Origin: Vreelandella stevensii S18214
Lineage (GTDB): Bacteria > Pseudomonadota > Gammaproteobacteria > Pseudomonadales > Halomonadaceae
Direction: 5' to 3'
DNA length: 52,716 nucleotides
NCBI RefSeq assembly: GCF_000275725.1
Contig: NZ_AJTS01000037.1
Location: 1-52,716, forward strand
Below, one piece after another: positions 44,206 through 52,712 of this stretch. Both the position numbers and the translations under genes were made by a program. Positions within the stretch are counted from its first letter, which is position 1. Each line of letters begins with the position of its first letter. The notes below the pieces were generated by a model, which saw nothing but the letters and a program-made list of their open reading frames with translations, did no database searches and was not told where the DNA came from.

Positions 44206-44218
44206 GTTATAAGATAAC
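44206..44218. promoter_or_regulatory. Zur-like operator upstream of ABC importer
   Basis: GTTATAAGATAAC, one base off GTTATAnTATAAC, 25 bp before the start codon and just upstream of the ribosome binding site AGGAG. It closely resembles the site before the COG0523 gene (19152-19164), suggesting that this importer was part of the zinc-starvation regulon. Confidence 0.6.
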
Positions 44219-44243
44219 TCTTTTATTCCATCAGGAGTTTCTT

Positions 44244-45537
44244 ATGAAGCGCGCCTTTGCTGCGGGAGGGAGCCACCTTTCATGACGGCAGCGCCGTGAC
44301 CGCCGAGGCAGCGCTCCACAGCCTGGAAGTCGCCCGTGCCAAACCGGGCATACTCGACAGCGCCCCGATTCAGCAGATGCGGGCCGACCAGGGTGCCGTG
44401 GTCATCGAGCTGGAAAGCCCCTTCTCGCCCCTGCCGGCCCTGTTGGCACACTCCACCGCGCTGATTCTTGCCGATGCGGCGTTTGCCGATAATGGCGACG
44501 TCGTGGCGATGATCGGTAGCGGCCCTTATCAAGTGGAGGCGCTCTCGCCCCCGCAGCGCATGACCGTCACGCGGTTCGAGGATTACTAGGGGGAGCCCGC
44601 CAACATTGCCAGCGCCAGCTACCTGGCCGTTAGCCGAGGCGAAACCCGCGCCCTGATGGCCGAAAGCGGTGACGCCGATATCGTGTACACCCTGGACCCC
44701 GCCAGCCAGGCACGCCTGGCGCGCAACGCACGGCTAGCGCTGCACGCCGAGCCGCTGCCACGCACCATCATGCTGAAACTGAATGCAGGCCATGCGCTGC
44801 TGGAAGATGCGCGCGCTCGTCAGGCGCTGAGCATGGCCATCGACCGGCAGGGCATTGCGGCGGGCCTGCTGCGCACCCCGGAAGCCGCGGCCGCCGAACT
44901 CTTCCCGGATAGCCTTGGCCTCTGGCACCTGGGGCTTGACCCTGCGGATGCCCAGGATATCGAGGCCGCCAAGGCGCTGCTGGCCGAACTGGGCTGGGAA
45001 GCAGGGCGTGATGGCATGCTGGAGCGCGATGGCCAGCCGTTTGCCTTGACCCTGCGCACCTATGCGGATCGCCCCGAGCTTCCGGTCGTGGCCACTGCCC
45101 TGCAGGATCAGTGGCGCGATATTGGTGTCGCGCTGGAAGTCGCCATGGGTAACGCCAGCGAGATCCCTTCCGGCCACCACGACAACAGCCTGGAAGTCGG
45201 CCTGGTAGGCCGCAACTACGGTCTGGTGCCCAACCCGCTGGGCTCGCTGATGGACGATATCGGCAGTGACGCCAACTCGATGGGCGGCGACTGGGGCACC
45301 ATGAACTGGCGTGACGAAGAGGTGGCTCAGTGGCTGGACGCGCTGCGTCAAGCCACCGACGAGCAGACCCTCGATGACCTGGCACCGCTGGTCGCAGAGC
45401 GCCTTCACCAGCAGATGCCGCTGATTCCCGTGGCCTGGTATCAACAAACCGCAGCGGTCAACAGCGCCCTGGAAGGGTTCTCCATCGATCCGCTGGAGCG
45501 CAGTTACCGCATCGACCAAATGGGGTGGGCAGAGTGA
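44244..45537 (+). pseudogene. Broken ABC transporter substrate-binding protein (SBP_bac_5, peptide/nickel type)
   Basis: The native start survives: AGGAG then ATG AAG CGC GCC TTT G at 44244, but from 44257 the sequence continues out of frame at a point normally about 85-90 residues in (LREGATFHDGSAVTAEAA), so the N-terminal lobe was lost by a deletion. The frame then stops at TAG 44587-44589 in RFEDY*GEPANI; the family has YWG here, so this is a Trp TGG to TAG change. It reads on to a normal C-terminus (TGA 45535-45537). A 293-residue fragment from ATG 44656 is open but has no signal peptide. Family members bind peptides, nickel or metal-metallophore complexes in the periplasm. The downstream permeases and ATPase are intact. 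Confidence 0.9.
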
Positions 45538-46493
45538 TATCACGCTGGAACCATGGATTGGGCCGACTACTGTGGTCGCGGCTGTTGCAGGCAGGGCTGG
45601 TGGCCTGGCTGGTGGGCACGCTGACGTTCATCATTACCCGCACTCTGCCAGGCGATATGGCCTACCGCATTGCCGCCGGTCGCTATGGGCATGACATGGT
45701 GGATGGCGCCGCCGCCGAGGCCGTGCGGGCCGAGCTGGCGCTGGACCAGTCGGGCCTGGGCGCCTACCTGGGCTGGCTCTGGGATCTCGTCCAGTTCGAT
45801 CTGGGCCGCTCGCTGGTGAGCGGGCGGCCCGTGCTGGAAGAGCTTTCCCACCAGTTGGGCCACTCCTTGAGCCTGGCCGTGGTGGCGGTGTTGCTCTCGC
45901 TGCTGATTGGCCCCCCGCTGGGGCTGGCGGCCGGGCGCCGCCCCGGCGGCCTGCTGGATCGCACCAGTGAAGTCGCCGCCAGCGTGTTGCGCGCGCTGCC
46001 CGCCTTTGCCGTCGGGCTGCTGCTGATCATGCTGTTTGCCGTCACCCTGGGCTGGCTGCCGGTGGCAGGCCACGGTGGGCCGCTGCATACCGTGCTACCG
46101 GCCCTGACGCTGGCGCTGGGCCTGGCGGCGGTCTCCAGCCGCGTGGCTCGCAACGCCATGGCCGAGGTTTCCCAGTCGGCCTATTACGCCTTTTCTCACA
46201 CCAAGGGCCTTGGGCCACGGCGCAGCTTCCTGCGCCACGGTCTGCGCAACGCATCGGTGCCCGTGGTGGCCTATCTGGGCGTCCAGTTCGTCTACCTGAT
46301 CGAAGGTGTCGTGGTGGTCGAAACCCTGTTCGCCTGGCCCGGCATCGGCCACGCCCTGGTGCACGCCATCGTGGCCCGAGACGTGCCGATGATTCAGGGC
46401 ACGGCGCTGGTCATGGGCCTGCTGTTCGTGCTGCTGAATACGGCGGTGGATATCGCCTGCCACCTACTCGACCCAAGGAGACGCCAAGCATGA
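45534..46493 (+). CDS. ABC transporter permease, DppB/NikB type
   Basis: Inner-membrane permease of 319 residues with six helices and the BPD_transp_1 fold: LVAWLVGTLTFIITRTLPGDMAY at the start, LSLAVVAVLLSLLIGPPLGLAAG, AFAVGLLLIMLFAVTLGWLP and the cytoplasmic coupling loop SHTKGLGPRRSFLRHGLRNASVPVVAYLG. GTG 45534 overlaps the stop of the broken binding-protein gene (GTGA); GTG 45525 is possible. It should pair with the next permease. Without its own binding protein it may use a substitute or be idle. Confidence 0.9.
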   Translation: MISRWNHGLGRLLWSRLLQAGLVAWLVGTLTFIITRTLPGDMAYRIAAGRYGHDMVDGAAAEAVRAELALDQSGLGAYLGWLWDLVQFDLGRSLVSGRPVLEELSHQLGHSLSLAVVAVLLSLLIGPPLGLAAGRRPGGLLDRTSEVAASVLRALPAFAVGLLLIMLFAVTLGWLPVAGHGGPLHTVLPALTLALGLAAVSSRVARNAMAEVSQSAYYAFSHTKGLGPRRSFLRHGLRNASVPVVAYLGVQFVYLIEGVVVVETLFAWPGIGHALVHAIVARDVPMIQGTALVMGLLFVLLNTAVDIACHLLDPRRRQA

Positions 46494-47332
46494 TGGGCAC
46501 TACCTCGTCACGGCTACCTGCCTCCCGCCCCCTGCATGGCCATACGACGCTGCTATCGGCGCGCCAATGGTGGGGCGCGGGCCTGCTGGCCCTGCTGCTC
46601 GCCTTTGCCTGGCTGGTGCCCTGGCTGGTCGACGCCGACCCCGCCCGCCAGCAGCTCAGCCGCATCCTGCAGGCACCCTCGCTGGCCGAGCCCTTCGGTA
46701 CCGACCACCTTGGCCGCAGCATGCTGGCGCGTATGGCGGCCGCCATTCGGCTCTCATTGGGCATGGCACTGCTCAGCGTAGCCACCGCCGCCATTCCCGG
46801 CGTACTGCTGGGCGTCGTGGCGGGCTGGCGGGGCGGCTGGACCGACCGCCTGCTGGGTAGCGTTGCCGATGCCTGCCTGGCGCTGCCGGGCCTGTTGCTG
46901 GTGCTGCTGCTGGCCGCCATCGCCCCCGGCAACTTCTGGACCCTCTACGTGGGGATCTCGCTGGTGCTGTGGATCGAGTATTTCCGGGTAGTACGAGCGC
47001 GCACCCAAGCGCTGGTCACTTCGCCACAGATCGAAGCCAGCCGACTGCTGGGGTTTGGCCCGGTGATGCTGTTTCGTCGCCACTTATGGCCGGAGCTGGC
47101 GCCCCAGGTGTTCACACTGGCCGCCTTCGGTGCCGCCAGCGCGATTCTCGCCATGGCCGCGCTGGGCTTTGTCAGCGTTGGCCTGCGGCCGCCCACGGCG
47201 GAACTGGGCTTGATGATGATCGAGCTGTTGCCCTACTACCACGAAGCTCCCTGGGCCATGGCGCAGCCGATTTTCGTGCTGTTCGTGGTGGTCTTGAGCT
47301 TGAACCTGCTGGCAGGGAAGGACCCACGATGA
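46490..47332 (+). CDS. ABC transporter permease, DppC/NikC type
   Basis: Second permease, 280 residues: GAGLLALLLAFAWLVPWLVD first helix, the DppC motif EPFGTDHLGRSMLARMAAAIRLSLGMALLSV, and the coupling loop VTSPQIEASRLLGFGPVMLFRRHLWPELAP. Start ATG 46490 after AAGGAGACGCCAAGC, overlapping the previous stop; ATG 46493 directly follows. The stop overlaps the ATPase start. The coupled starts show one transcription unit with balanced subunits. Confidence 0.9.
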   Translation: MMGTTSSRLPASRPLHGHTTLLSARQWWGAGLLALLLAFAWLVPWLVDADPARQQLSRILQAPSLAEPFGTDHLGRSMLARMAAAIRLSLGMALLSVATAAIPGVLLGVVAGWRGGWTDRLLGSVADACLALPGLLLVLLLAAIAPGNFWTLYVGISLVLWIEYFRVVRARTQALVTSPQIEASRLLGFGPVMLFRRHLWPELAPQVFTLAAFGAASAILAMAALGFVSVGLRPPTAELGLMMIELLPYYHEAPWAMAQPIFVLFVVVLSLNLLAGKDPR

Positions 47333-48750
47333 CCTCCATGACGCTCACCACTCAACTGCTGGATGTCAGTGATCTGGAGATCACTGGCGATGGCGTCACC
47401 ATCGCCCCGATCAGCTTTCGCCTGGCCGCTGGCCAGCGCCTGACCCTGCTGGGGGAAACCGGTTCGGGCAAGAGCCTGATTGCCCAGGCCATCATGGGCA
47501 CGCTGCCGCCGGGGCTGGCGGCGCAAGGTTCGCTGGAGATTGCCGGTGTGACTTACCCTGCCGACGCCCCGCAAAGCCGGCAGGCGCTGTGGGGCCGCAC
47601 TCTGGCGCTGCTGCCCCAGGAGCCCTGGAACGCGCTGGACCCCACCATGCGCGCCCTGCCACAAGTGGCAGAAACCCATCGTTTCGTCGCTGGCAAGACA
47701 GCAGCAGACGCCCAAGCCGCCGCCAAGGCCGAGTTGAGCCGCCTGGGTCTTGCCCATGCGCTGCATAAACTGCCGGGGGAGCTTTCCGGCGGCATGGCCC
47801 AGCGGGTGGCCTTCGCGGCCGCCAGCGCTGCGGGGGCTGCCATGGTGATTGCCGATGAGCCCACCAAAGGGCTGGATGCCCCGCGCCGGGATGACGTGGT
47901 CGAATTACTGGCCAGCACCCCCGAGCGTGGCGGCGCCCTGCTGACCATCACACACGATATCGAAGTCGCCCGGCGACTGGGGGGCGAAGTGATCATTCTG
48001 CGCAAGGGACAGGTGGTTGAACGCGGTCCTGCCGAAGTGCTGCTGAACCACCCGAATACCGAGTATGCCCAACGCCTGCTGGCCGCCGAACCCAGCCGCT
48101 GGCCCGATCCCCCCGTGTTTCGTGGCCACGCCGAGGCCCCCGTGGTCAGCGCCCAGGGGCTTGCCATGACGCGCGGCGGTCGAGAGCTCTTCTCCCAGCT
48201 GGAGGTCAGCCTGCGCCCCGGCGAAATCGTCGGCGTGGTGGGCCCTTCCGGCTGCGGAAAGAGCACGCTGGGCGATATTCTGCTGGGCGTCACGCGGCCC
48301 AATCAGGGGCGCGTCGACTACCATCAAAGTATTCCCGTACTGGGCCGCCAGAAGCTCTACCAGGACCCTCCGGCCGCCTTTTCGCCCCACTGGACACTGG
48401 CGCAGCTGCTGGCCGACCTGCAGTGCCGTCACCGCTTCGACCCGGCACGGGTAGCACCGCTGCTGCAGCGCCTGGGGCTCGACGACCACCTGCTGGCCCG
48501 CCGGCCGGGGGAGATTTCCGGCGGCGAACTGCAGCGCTTCGCGATGCTGCGCGTGTTGCTGCTCGAGCCACGCTTTCTGTTCGCCGACGAACCCACGTCC
48601 AGGCTCGACCCCGTCACTCAGCAGCACACCCTCAGCCTGCTCATCGAGCTGGCCCGGGAACAGGGCTGTGCGGTGATGCTGGTCAGCCATGACCCGGCCT
48701 TGATCGAGAAAGTGTGTGATCGTCAGATGGCCCTGGCGTTGGCGGGTTAG
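47329..48750 (+). CDS. Fused double ABC ATPase (DppD-DppF/NikD-NikE type)
   Basis: A 473-residue protein with two nucleotide-binding domains in one chain. First: Walker A LLGETGSGKS, signature LSGGMAQRVAFA, Walker B AMVIADEPT; second (from about residue 260): VGPSGCGKST, signature ISGGELQRFAML, Walker B FLFADEPTSRLDPV. In most Opp/Nik systems these are two separate genes; the fusion is a known variant. Energises uptake through the two permeases. Start ATG 47329 overlaps the permease stop; the open frame upstream to 46969 runs inside the permease and is not coding. Both domains look complete. Confidence 0.92.
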   Translation: MTSMTLTTQLLDVSDLEITGDGVTIAPISFRLAAGQRLTLLGETGSGKSLIAQAIMGTLPPGLAAQGSLEIAGVTYPADAPQSRQALWGRTLALLPQEPWNALDPTMRALPQVAETHRFVAGKTAADAQAAAKAELSRLGLAHALHKLPGELSGGMAQRVAFAAASAAGAAMVIADEPTKGLDAPRRDDVVELLASTPERGGALLTITHDIEVARRLGGEVIILRKGQVVERGPAEVLLNHPNTEYAQRLLAAEPSRWPDPPVFRGHAEAPVVSAQGLAMTRGGRELFSQLEVSLRPGEIVGVVGPSGCGKSTLGDILLGVTRPNQGRVDYHQSIPVLGRQKLYQDPPAAFSPHWTLAQLLADLQCRHRFDPARVAPLLQRLGLDDHLLARRPGEISGGELQRFAMLRVLLLEPRFLFADEPTSRLDPVTQQHTLSLLIELAREQGCAVMLVSHDPALIEKVCDRQMALALAG

Positions 48751-48834
48751 CCCTTCGCCAACTACCTTGATAAGGCACCCCTTGGCACGCCACGCTGTGC
48801 CAGGGCTTCCATGGACAAGGAAAGGAGCCATCAC

Positions 48835-49368
48835 ATGCGCTATTCATTACCGCTGACCGGTATCGCTGCGGCCCTGCTGTTGGCAGGCGCGGCACAGGCC
48901 AATGAAGCATTGGACGTCGAGATACACAAGGTGAGCGCTGAAGGTATCGAAGAGTCGATTGGTACCATCGCCATCGAGCATACCGATCACGGCGTGCTCT
49001 TCACGCCCTCCTTGAGTGATCTGGAGCCAGGCGTGTACGGCTTTCACATGCATGAAAACGCCAGCTGCGACCCGGCTGAAAACGAAGATGGCGAGATGAC
49101 CGCAGCGCAAGCGGCTGGTGGCCACTACGACCCCGAAGAGACCGACACCCACCAGGGCCCCTATGGCGATGGCCACCTGGGTGATTTGCCGGTGCTGACC
49201 GTCAATGAGGACGGAGAAGCCAACCTGCCGGTGCTGGCACCGCGCCTGAGCATGGAAGACGTGCTGGGCCGCAGCCTGATCATTCATGAAGGCGGCGACA
49301 CCTACGATGACGAACCTCACCTGGGCGGCGGCGGTGCTCGCATGGCGTGTGGCGTGATCAGCTCGTAA
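48835..49368 (+). CDS. sodC: Cu/Zn superoxide dismutase, periplasmic
   Basis: A 177-residue enzyme with a signal peptide (LPLTGIAAALLLAGAAQA). Metal-ligand regions are in order: GFHMHENASCDP (Cu His pair and the disulfide Cys), AGGHYDPEETDTHQGPYGDGHLGDLP (bridging His and zinc ligands), LIIHEGGDTYDDEP (Cu His) and GGGGARMACGVI (second disulfide Cys). It converts superoxide to peroxide in the periplasm and needs zinc. Start ATG 48835 behind AAGGAGCCATCAC. It lies 84 bases after the ABC ATPase stop and may have its own promoter. A tandem 16-bp repeat begins right behind its stop. Confidence 0.95.
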   Translation: MRYSLPLTGIAAALLLAGAAQANEALDVEIHKVSAEGIEESIGTIAIEHTDHGVLFTPSLSDLEPGVYGFHMHENASCDPAENEDGEMTAAQAAGGHYDPEETDTHQGPYGDGHLGDLPVLTVNEDGEANLPVLAPRLSMEDVLGRSLIIHEGGDTYDDEPHLGGGGARMACGVISS

Positions 49369-49370
49369 CT

Positions 49371-49418
49371 CCACTAAAGTCGTAAGCCACTAAAGTCGTC
49401 AACCACTAAAGTTGTAAG
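49371..49418. repeat. Three tandem 16-bp repeats behind sodC
   Basis: Units at 49371, 49387 and 49403, consensus CCACTAAAGTCGTAAG with one or two changes each. The preceding bases, containing the sodC stop (CTCGTAACT), resemble the end of a unit, so the array may have grown from the gene's 3' end. Confidence 0.85.
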
Positions 49419-49461
49419 GCATGACCTGACAGGTCTCTGTACATTCCTTCCGGCTAAATAA

Positions 49462-49484
49462 GCGTGGCCCGTCAATGGCCACGC
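49462..49484 (+). other. Stem-loop in the cstA leader
   Basis: 8-bp perfect stem GCGTGGCC (49462-49469) and GGCCACGC (49477-49484), 7-nt loop, 28 bp before the cstA start. No T-run. It may be the weak sodC terminator or a leader hairpin. Confidence 0.4.
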
Positions 49485-49512
49485 ACTCCCCCAGACCTGT
49501 TGAGTGCTTTAG

Positions 49513-50985
49513 ATGATTACCTTCATTCTCTCGATACTACTGCTGATCGTGGGTTACTTTACCTACGGCAAGTTCGTCGAGCGCGTGTTTGTCGCTGATC
49601 GTAAGCGCCAGACCCCCGCTTTCAGCATGCGCGATAACATCGACTACGTGCCGATGAATACGACGCGTAACTCCTTGATTCAGCTGCTTAACATTGCAGG
49701 CGTAGGCCCCATTTTCGGCCCTATCCTGGGGGCGCTGTACGGCCCGGTGGCGTTCGTCTGGATCGTCATTGGCTGTATTTTCGCCGGTGCCGTTCACGAC
49801 TACCTGACCGGCATGATCTCGATTCGTAACCACGGCGCGCACTTGCCCCAACTGGCTGGCAAGTTTCTGGGTAAAGCCATGAAGCACGTGGTCAACGGCT
49901 TTGCCATTTTGCTGCTGTTGCTGGTGGGTACGGTGTTCGTGACGTCGCCCGCTGCCCTGCTGGCCAACATGACCTCTTTCTCGGTCACGCTGATCATCCT
50001 GGCCATCTTTGCCTATTACCTGGTGGCCACGCTGCTGCCCATCGACAAGGTGATTGGCCGTATCTACCCCTACTTTGGAGCGCTGCTGCTGTTCAGCGCC
50101 GCCGGTATCGGCATCGGCCTCGTGGTCACTGGTGCGCCCATTCCCGAACTCTCTTTCCAGAACATGCACCCAGACAATGCGCCCATTTTCCCGCTGCTGT
50201 TTCTGACCATTTCCTGTGGTGCGCTTTCCGGCTTTCATGCCACCCAGACACCGATCATCTCGCGAACCACTGAAAACGAAACCAATGGCCGCAAGATCTT
50301 CTACGGCATGATGATTGCCGAAGGCGTGATTGCCATGATCTGGGCCGCCGCCGCCATGAGCCTGTTCTACGGCGACCAGACCCTGTCCGACGTGCTGGCG
50401 TCCGGTGGCCCGGCCGCCGTGGTCAGCGAAGTCTCTACCACCATGCTGGGCGCCGTCGGTGGCACGCTGGCGGTACTGGGTGTCATTGTGCTGCCCATCA
50501 CGTCCGGCGACACCGCTTTCCGCAGTGCGCGCATGATCATTGCCGACTATCTGAAAGTGGGCCAGAAACCGATCGCCAAGCGCATCATGATCGCGCTGCC
50601 GCTGTTCGTGGCCTCTTATGCGCTCACCCACATGGACTTCACGCTGCTGTGGCGCTACTTCTCCTGGGCCAACCAGACCACCGCCGTCATCGCCCTGTGG
50701 ACCGCGACGATGTACCTGGTACTCTCACGCAAGCCCTACCTGATCACCTCCATCCCGGCGGTCTTCATGACCATGGCAACGTTCACCTACCTCGCCTACG
50801 CCCCCATTGGCTTCAACCTGCCGCTGCAGGTCAGCTACGTAGTTGCCGCGTGCGGTACGCTGGTGTGCATCGCGCTGTTCATGAAGCGGGTACGTCGCCT
50901 GAGCCGGACGACCTTCAGCGTCGATGAACCCGTTCTCGAGGCCCCAGCGAATCCGGAGGGCCAGCTGGCGCCTCAGGGCCAGTGA
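49513..50985 (+). CDS. cstA: CstA-family transporter (carbon starvation protein, short form)
   Basis: Membrane protein of 490 residues with about 13 hydrophobic helices, shorter than the roughly 700-residue E. coli CstA/BtsT but with the same core: NIAGVGPIFGPILGALYGPVAFVWIVIGCIFAGAVHDYLTGMIS near the start, FLTISCGALSGFHATQTPIISRTTENETNGRKIFYGMM, and GVIVLPITSGDTAFRSARMIIAD. E. coli relatives take up pyruvate or peptides. Start ATG 49513; no strong ribosome binding site is seen. Alone in its unit, ending at a strong terminator. Confidence 0.92.
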   Translation: MITFILSILLLIVGYFTYGKFVERVFVADRKRQTPAFSMRDNIDYVPMNTTRNSLIQLLNIAGVGPIFGPILGALYGPVAFVWIVIGCIFAGAVHDYLTGMISIRNHGAHLPQLAGKFLGKAMKHVVNGFAILLLLLVGTVFVTSPAALLANMTSFSVTLIILAIFAYYLVATLLPIDKVIGRIYPYFGALLLFSAAGIGIGLVVTGAPIPELSFQNMHPDNAPIFPLLFLTISCGALSGFHATQTPIISRTTENETNGRKIFYGMMIAEGVIAMIWAAAAMSLFYGDQTLSDVLASGGPAAVVSEVSTTMLGAVGGTLAVLGVIVLPITSGDTAFRSARMIIADYLKVGQKPIAKRIMIALPLFVASYALTHMDFTLLWRYFSWANQTTAVIALWTATMYLVLSRKPYLITSIPAVFMTMATFTYLAYAPIGFNLPLQVSYVVAACGTLVCIALFMKRVRRLSRTTFSVDEPVLEAPANPEGQLAPQGQ

Positions 50986-51011
50986 CCCGCCATTCATTCC
51001 GAAGCGCATAA

Positions 51012-51043
51012 AAAACGGGCAGCCCCTTGGGGCTGCCCGTTTT
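51012..51043. terminator. Bidirectional Rho-independent terminator
   Basis: 15-bp perfect stem AAAACGGGCAGCCCC (51012-51026) and GGGGCTGCCCGTTTT (51029-51043), so T-runs exist for both strands. It serves the convergent cstA and bfr genes. Confidence 0.95.
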
Positions 51044-51082
51044 GGTTGGCGGGGCAATGCAGTGCATGCCCGGCTTGACGCG

Positions 51083-51568
51083 TTACTCTTCGTCGGTCGC
51101 CAACGCCATGTGCTTTTGCAGGTAGTTCTGAATACCGACCTGCTCGATCAGCTTCAGCTGCGTTTCGATGTGGTCGATATGACCCTCTTCATCGGCCAGC
51201 AGGTCGCGCAGCAGGTCACGGGTCACGTAATCCTTGACGCTTTCGCAGTAGGTGATGGCTTCGATGTAGTCGTTGCGGCCGTCGTGCTCGATCTTGAGAT
51301 CGGCTTCCAGCATTTCCTTGACGTTCTCGCCGATGTGCAGCTTGCCGAGGTCTTGCAGGTTGGGGATGCCTTCCAGGAACAGGATGCGCTCGATCAGCTT
51401 GTCAGCGTGCTGCATCTCTTCGATGGACTCGTCGTACTCCCACTTGGCCAGGGTTTTCAACCCCCAATCCTTGTACATCTTGGCGTGCAGGAAGTACTGG
51501 TTGATGGCGACCAGTTCGTTGCCGAGTGCGATGTTGAGATGCTGAATGACCTTCGGATCACCTTTCAT
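51083..51568 (-). CDS. bfr: Bacterioferritin
   Basis: A 161-residue four-helix ferritin that stores iron in a 24-mer. Ferroxidase ligands match E. coli numbering: Glu18, Glu51, His54, Glu94, Glu127 and His130; the haem-ligating Met52 is in [18 protein letters not shown], so this is a haem-binding type rather than a haem-free partner. C-terminal [10 protein letters not shown] is usual. Start ATG 51568 after AAGGTGACGGC. No second bfr or bfd is adjacent. Converges with cstA. Confidence 0.97.
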   Translation of the reverse strand: MKGDPKVIQHLNIALGNELVAINQYFLHAKMYKDWGLKTLAKWEYDESIEEMQHADKLIERILFLEGIPNLQDLGKLHIGENVKEMLEADLKIEHDGRNDYIEAITYCESVKDYVTRDLLRDLLADEEGHIDHIETQLKLIEQVGIQNYLQKHMALATDEE

Positions 51569-51643
51569 GCCGTCACCTTCTTTTAGAGTATAGTGCTGTT
51601 GATTACAGCTGCGTCAAACAAGGAGTATAGGCCTTGACGCCCT

Positions 51644-51663
51644 CCCCGCCCTAAAGGACGGGG
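51644..51663 (-). repeat. Right-end hairpin of the second tnpB element
   Basis: Stem CCCCGCCC (51644-51651) and GGACGGGG (51656-51663), loop TAAA, one A/C mismatch on this strand that becomes a G-T wobble on the other. The tnpB stop (51651-51653) lies in it, the same arrangement as in the first element. Typical right end and likely 3' part of a guide RNA. Confidence 0.7.
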
Positions 51664-52712
51664 ATTCCAACTTCTTGAGGGCAACGTCCTGCCCCGAGGC
51701 TGAGGATATTCCGGGCCGCATTCACGTCCCGGTCGTGGAGTACACCACACTCCACGCACTCCCAGACCCTTACTCGCAACCCGTTGACGCCCTGCGGCCC
51801 GCTAAGCGAGCCGCACGACGAACAGGCGCGGGTGGTGTTGGTTTCGCGAACGACCTTGAAGACGATGCCTGCGTGAGCGCATTTATATTCCAGCATCGTT
51901 TTCAGTTGTGACCAGCCAGCGTCGTAGACGCTTTTGGCCATCCTGGTCTTCGCGAGCCTGGTTGAGGAAACATCGCCCACGACGATTTCGCCGTACTGGT
52001 TGACGAGTTTCCGGGAAAACTTGTGCTGCGCGTCCTGGCGACGGTTCTTGATCTTGGCGTGAATAGCTTTTACCCGCCGCTTGTTGCGGGCACGTTGGGC
52101 TGTCGCCAACTGGTCTTCCATGCGGCGGTAGAAGCGGCTGTTTTCCAGCCTTCCTCCATCGCTACAGGTGGCCACATCCTTGAGCCCAAGGTCGATGCCA
52201 ACGGCGCCCTGCCCAAGCGTCGGCTGCACGTCCACCTCGACCGCAACATTGAAATACCACCGGCCCCGGCTATCTTCGTTGAAACTGCCGGCACGGAACT
52301 TGTATGTCGACAGGCCGTAGCTATCCCACACCTTGAAGTAGGTGCCGTTGTGAAATACCTGCCCGTTCTTCCACTTGGCCGCGCCGGTATTGACCGGAAT
52401 CCAGCCAAGTGAGCGGCGTACACCGCCGGACTTGCGCCAATTCAAGCGGGGCTTTTTGAACTGCTTGCGGCGGGCAACGTATTCAGCAGCGATGCATTGC
52501 AGCGTTTGGCTGTGCAGGCCGAGGTCCTTGCCAGCACCCTTGGTATAGGGGTGCATGTCGTAGGCAGACAGAAACAGACCTTTCTCCCGAATGGCTCGGG
52601 AAGACAGTTCGTTGAGGTAGTTCCAAACAAAATTCACGCTGCGGGCCATGCGGTTAAGCTCGGCGGCGTGTTTGTCCTTCACTCGAACCTTGAGGGTCTT
52701 GGTCTGCTTCAT
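51651..52712 (-). CDS. tnpB: TnpB-family protein with zinc ribbon and atypical RuvC II
   Basis: A 353-residue TnpB of a different lineage from the one at 4616. N-terminal helical part (VNFVWNYLNELSSRAIREKG), wedge region, then RuvC: Asp174 in GIDLG; Cys297, Cys300, Cys319 and Cys322 form the zinc ribbon (RACSSCGS, WECVECG); Asp329 in HDRDVNAARNIL. At RuvC II, where a Glu is expected, it has IVVGDVSSTRLAKT with Asp247; this IVVGD/N-VSS version is common in one subgroup. A replacement or relocated Glu (for example Glu242) may do the work, or activity may be lost. Start ATG 52712, four bases from the window edge, looks complete by comparison with relatives. Confidence 0.88.
   Translation of the reverse strand: MKQTKTLKVRVKDKHAAELNRMARSVNFVWNYLNELSSRAIREKGLFLSAYDMHPYTKGAGKDLGLHSQTLQCIAAEYVARRKQFKKPRLNWRKSGGVRRSLGWIPVNTGAAKWKNGQVFHNGTYFKVWDSYGLSTYKFRAGSFNEDSRGRWYFNVAVEVDVQPTLGQGAVGIDLGLKDVATCSDGGRLENSRFYRRMEDQLATAQRARNKRRVKAIHAKIKNRRQDAQHKFSRKLVNQYGEIVVGDVSSTRLAKTRMAKSVYDAGWSQLKTMLEYKCAHAGIVFKVVRETNTTRACSSCGSLSGPQGVNGLRVRVWECVECGVLHDRDVNAARNILSLGAGRCPQEVGIPVL

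Noticed and set aside
46969-47328. N-terminal extension of the double ATPase
   Set aside because: It overlaps the DppC-type permease gene in a different frame; the coupled ATG at 47329 opens the ABC domain.
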